A DNA stretch of 6,511 nt, taken from the NCBI GenBank assembly GCA_026397895.1, contig JAPLTZ010000240.1, forward strand, positions 4,027 to 10,537. The letters run 5' to 3'. The notes beneath the pieces were generated by a model. The model was not told the DNA's origin and ran no database searches. It saw only the letters and a program-made list of their open reading frames with translations. Source of the stretch: Verrucomicrobiota bacterium (lineage in GTDB: Bacteria > Verrucomicrobiota > Verrucomicrobiia > Limisphaerales > JAFMIX01). Below are positions 4,897 to 6,511 of the stretch, one piece after another. Each line of letters opens with the position of its first letter. Position 1 is the stretch's first letter. Made by a program: the position numbers and the translations under genes.

Positions 4897-5148
4897 TTAT
4901 TCACTGATTACAACTTCGCTGTCGCCTTCGGCCAGCAGGCGCAGAGTCAATAATTCTGCCTTCAGCCCGTTTTCGATTTCAGTCAGGCGGACTAAGACGC
5001 GGCTTTCCGCAGCATCCATTTTTTCCTCCAACCGTTCAAACGCCCGGCCTACGGCCGTCGCGATGTCATCACCGTTCCGATAAATCACCCGCTCAATCGC
5101 TTCCAAGTCGGCAGGTTTCAAAACACTATTCGTTTCTTTTTTGGTCAT
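4897..5148 (-). CDS. Small coiled-coil protein of the accessory operon (hypothetical)
   Basis: This encodes 83 residues from the ATG at 5146-5148 (MTKKETNSVLKP) to the TAA at 4897-4899. A GTG at 5166 is an alternative start, but the lysine-rich MTKK start is more natural. Almost all of residues 15-70 is heptad-like and charged: ADLEAIERVIYRNGDDIATA, then FERLEEKMDAAESRVLVRL and EIENGLKAELLTL. This indicates one long helix or coiled coil, likely oligomeric. It ends in an acidic tail. The family is not recognised. Similar short helical proteins are frequent in phage and plasmid regions. It is the first gene of the block that ends at the terminator at 4239-4270. The upstream gap 5149-5369 should contain the promoter; an AT-rich TATCATAATG lies around 5196-5205 (minus strand) without a clear -35 partner. 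Confidence 0.72.
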   Translation of the reverse strand: MTKKETNSVLKPADLEAIERVIYRNGDDIATAVGRAFERLEEKMDAAESRVLVRLTEIENGLKAELLTLRLLAEGDSEVVISE

Positions 5149-5327
5149 GTTTTCAATGAGCACCACCGCTAGCAGGCGGCGGGGAAGGACAACATTATGA
5201 TAATTTGGTTATGCCTCCCGTGAGCGGCACAATTCAGCTTGCGCTGCCGGGGGAAATCCAACCGAAGAAGCCAGAATAACTATAACAAATTCACCGCTTT
5301 TTTGCAAGGGCGCGAGGCGGTTTTGGA

Positions 5328-5348
5328 GCCTTAAAACAAGGCTTTTTT
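5328..5348 (+). terminator. Terminator-like hairpin oriented on the plus strand
   Basis: GCCTT (5328-5332), loop AAAAC, AAGGC (5338-5342), then six T residues at 5343-5348. The stem is only five pairs but the U-tract is clean on the plus strand. All genes nearby are on the minus strand, so it would stop only antisense transcription entering from the left. On the minus strand the hairpin has no U-tract. It sits 22 bases beyond the end of the broken DUF6788-like gene. The rest of 5149-5327 holds no gene that I can support. Confidence 0.35.
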
Positions 5349-5369
5349 GCGTTTCCGGCGGGTGTCTTT

Positions 5370-5692
5370 TCAGGCCGCGCCGCGCCGTAAAAGTTCGGTG
5401 TTGATTTCGGAAAGCGCCGCCAGCCGCCGCTGCAAATTCAGGTGTGCGGCGATGCCGGCGCGGGCCGGAATTTCCGCACCCGCCCAGTGCCCAGGCATTG
5501 CACCAGATAATAAAACGGGCCGTGCTTGAAGCCCCGCCGACAGCGGCAGTTCTTTTTGCCACAAGTGAGGTATTGTTTGACGTAGGACGCCCGCACCAGA
5601 TCGGGCGACAACTGCAGCCGCGCCAGCAACGCGGACTTGCGCTGCTGCAACGCGCGGGCGGTTTCCTGCCGCCGACTTGCCGTCTTAACCAT
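5370..5692 (-). pseudogene. DUF6788-like small protein gene, frameshifted
   Basis: The start is ATG 5690-5692. The first frame gives a helical N terminus (ARALQQRKSALLARLQ) and then a Cys/His segment: KQYLTCGKKNCRCRRG, followed by HGPFYYL and a basic RVRKFR strand. That is the core pattern of DUF6788-type proteins (C-G-K-x-x-C-x-C ... H-G-P-x-Y-x-L). This frame then ends early at 5438-5440. The expected C-terminal helix, AHLNLQRRLAALSEINTELL, is present in another frame up to the TGA at 5370-5372. The switch falls near 5455-5470 in a GC-rich inverted repeat and appears to have removed several residues. The gene is either broken, shifted by recoding, or affected by a sequence error. DUF6788 genes are commonly found beside transposases and on mobile elements; their function is unknown. 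The stop of the gene upstream is 49 bases away. Confidence 0.68.
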
Positions 5693-5741
5693 ATCTATAG
5701 TTAGGATTTAATCCGGTCGGAACGCAATCCCAAAGCCCCGG

Positions 5742-6511
5742 TCACTTCCGGATGGCATCGAGCGCCGCCTCGTGGACGGCCTGCTGGCTCAACCGCTGTT
5801 CCTCCGGCGCCAGCTTCGGAAAATGCCGGGTGACCTGGAGGCCGAGAACCTTTTCCGTCTTGGCCACCGGTTTCGGGACCGGGATGGCCGCTGCGGTTTG
5901 CGCCAGGCTTTTCAGCTCGACCAAAAACTCATCCGGCGTGTGATAGCACACTTTCGCCGCCGCTGCCGCCCCGAGGCCGCTCTGCACGGCGGCGGCAATA
6001 TCATCCAACAGCTTCCGCCCGGTGGCGATCACCGCCACGCGGGCAAAGCCCGCCGCCAGGCATTTCTGCACGTTTTCAAATTCGTGATTGATGTTGGGGG
6101 AAATCGCAATCTCGACGGCGATCACCAACCCGCCCTGTTGCAACACCAAATCCGCCGCCTGATTTGATCCCTTCGCCAGTTGTTTTTCGATGTCGGCCTT
6201 GAACCCAAGCTTTTGCGCGTCATCGCGCAGCCGTTTCTGAATGGATTTGTGCAACGCCAGACCCCGTCCCAACTCTTTCGGCTCGGCGGCTTCCACTGGT
6301 GTCGTTTCTGCTACTGTTTCTTGTTTCCCAACCGTGGATTTCGGAACGTCAATGGGCAGCGGCACTGCCGTCTGCGGAATTTCGGCAGCCTTTGGCGGTG
6401 CTGCAATCGGCGACGGTTCAGAAACTTTCGGCAGCACCGGCGGCTCGACTGGCAGCACCGTTACGGTTGGTGAAACCGGAGCAGATGGTTCTGCCGGAGC
6501 GCTGGGAGGGG
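5742..6511 (-). CDS. C-terminal part of a proline-rich protein with a PD-(D/E)XK nuclease-like domain (partial)
   Basis: The frame is open to the window edge, so the true start is outside; 255 residues are visible, ending at TGA 5742-5744. The first ~80 are a low-complexity Pro/Ala/Val linker. A compact domain follows at about 85-175. It has an opening helix (LHKSIQKRLRDDAQKLGFKA), then Asp120 in AADLVL and Glu133 in VIAVEIAIS, spaced as in PD-(D/E)XK nuclease folds, and NVQKCLAAGFARVAVIATG. The usual Lys after the acidic residue is missing (E-I-A), so catalysis is doubtful. The C terminus is helical. From memory such domains occur as tails of HerA/VirD4-like ATPases on integrative elements, but no ATPase part is visible here. 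The position beside a DUF6788-like gene and a serine recombinase supports a mobile-element origin. Confidence 0.68.
   Translation of the reverse strand, partial: PPSAPAEPSAPVSPTVTVLPVEPPVLPKVSEPSPIAAPPKAAEIPQTAVPLPIDVPKSTVGKQETVAETTPVEAAEPKELGRGLALHKSIQKRLRDDAQKLGFKADIEKQLAKGSNQAADLVLQQGGLVIAVEIAISPNINHEFENVQKCLAAGFARVAVIATGRKLLDDIAAAVQSGLGAAAAAKVCYHTPDEFLVELKSLAQTAAAIPVPKPVAKTEKVLGLQVTRHFPKLAPEEQRLSQQAVHEAALDAIRK

Noticed and set aside
4893..4904. GTG start at 4904 for the middle accessory gene
   Set aside because: It overlaps the preceding stop and adds only NNN-type residues. The ATG at 4892 is preferred, though 4880 cannot be excluded.
5296..5350. Two copies of GCTTTTTTGC 45 bases apart
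   Set aside because: They are short and low in complexity; one is simply the U-tract of the hairpin at 5328-5348.
5209..5562. 117-residue minus-strand frame overlapping the DUF6788-like gene
   Set aside because: It is a third frame of the same region with no family motif; the Cys motif and C-terminal helix lie in the other two frames.
5704..5714. Palindrome GGATTTAATCC upstream of the DUF6788-like gene
   Set aside because: An 11-base palindrome of this composition is expected by chance, and no second copy is seen nearby.
1..6511. tRNA, rRNA or CRISPR array
   Set aside because: No cloverleaf, rRNA-like stretch or regularly spaced repeat was seen; the only regular repeats are attC sites of unequal length and spacing.

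Overview
The window looks like a chromosomal segment from a PVC-group bacterium, most plausibly a Verrucomicrobiota or Planctomycetota relative from an environmental sample. This is inference. It rests on a sulfatase beside a rhamnosidase-type glycoside hydrolase remnant, the style of the large serine recombinase, and moderately high GC. No RNA gene or strong taxonomic marker is present.

Left flank, 1-670, plus strand: the 3' end of a sulfatase gene, then 17 bases later the C-terminal tail of a much larger glycoside hydrolase that has lost its body. A GC-rich hairpin follows. Both genes point toward polysaccharide degradation.

Centre, about 671-2595: a compact integron gene-cassette array. 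Four small genes all lie on the minus strand. Three full attC sites (1125-1214, 1617-1715, 2050-2126) separate them. The two ends carry parts of a fourth, short attC type: a 30-base 5' half at 671-700 and a 50-base copy with a damaged 5' box at 2546-2595. Each gene sits 0-25 bases from an attC box, with almost no other intergenic DNA. Read along the minus strand, the cassettes encode a B-box-like zinc-binding membrane protein, a three-helix membrane protein, an unrecognised soluble protein and a probable lipoprotein. No tyrosine integron integrase lies in the window, so this is a CALIN-like array here (attC cluster without integrase).

Right part, 2596-6511, all minus strand: a large serine recombinase whose 3' end faces the array; a tightly coupled three-gene block of small phage/plasmid-type proteins ending in a clear intrinsic terminator; a frameshifted DUF6788-like gene; and the C-terminal part of a proline-rich protein with a probable PD-(D/E)XK nuclease-like domain. 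This looks like the integrase end of an integrative element.

The main point of interest is the junction of two recombination systems. A serine-recombinase element abuts an integrase-less cassette array, and the array's outer ends carry complementary pieces of one attC.
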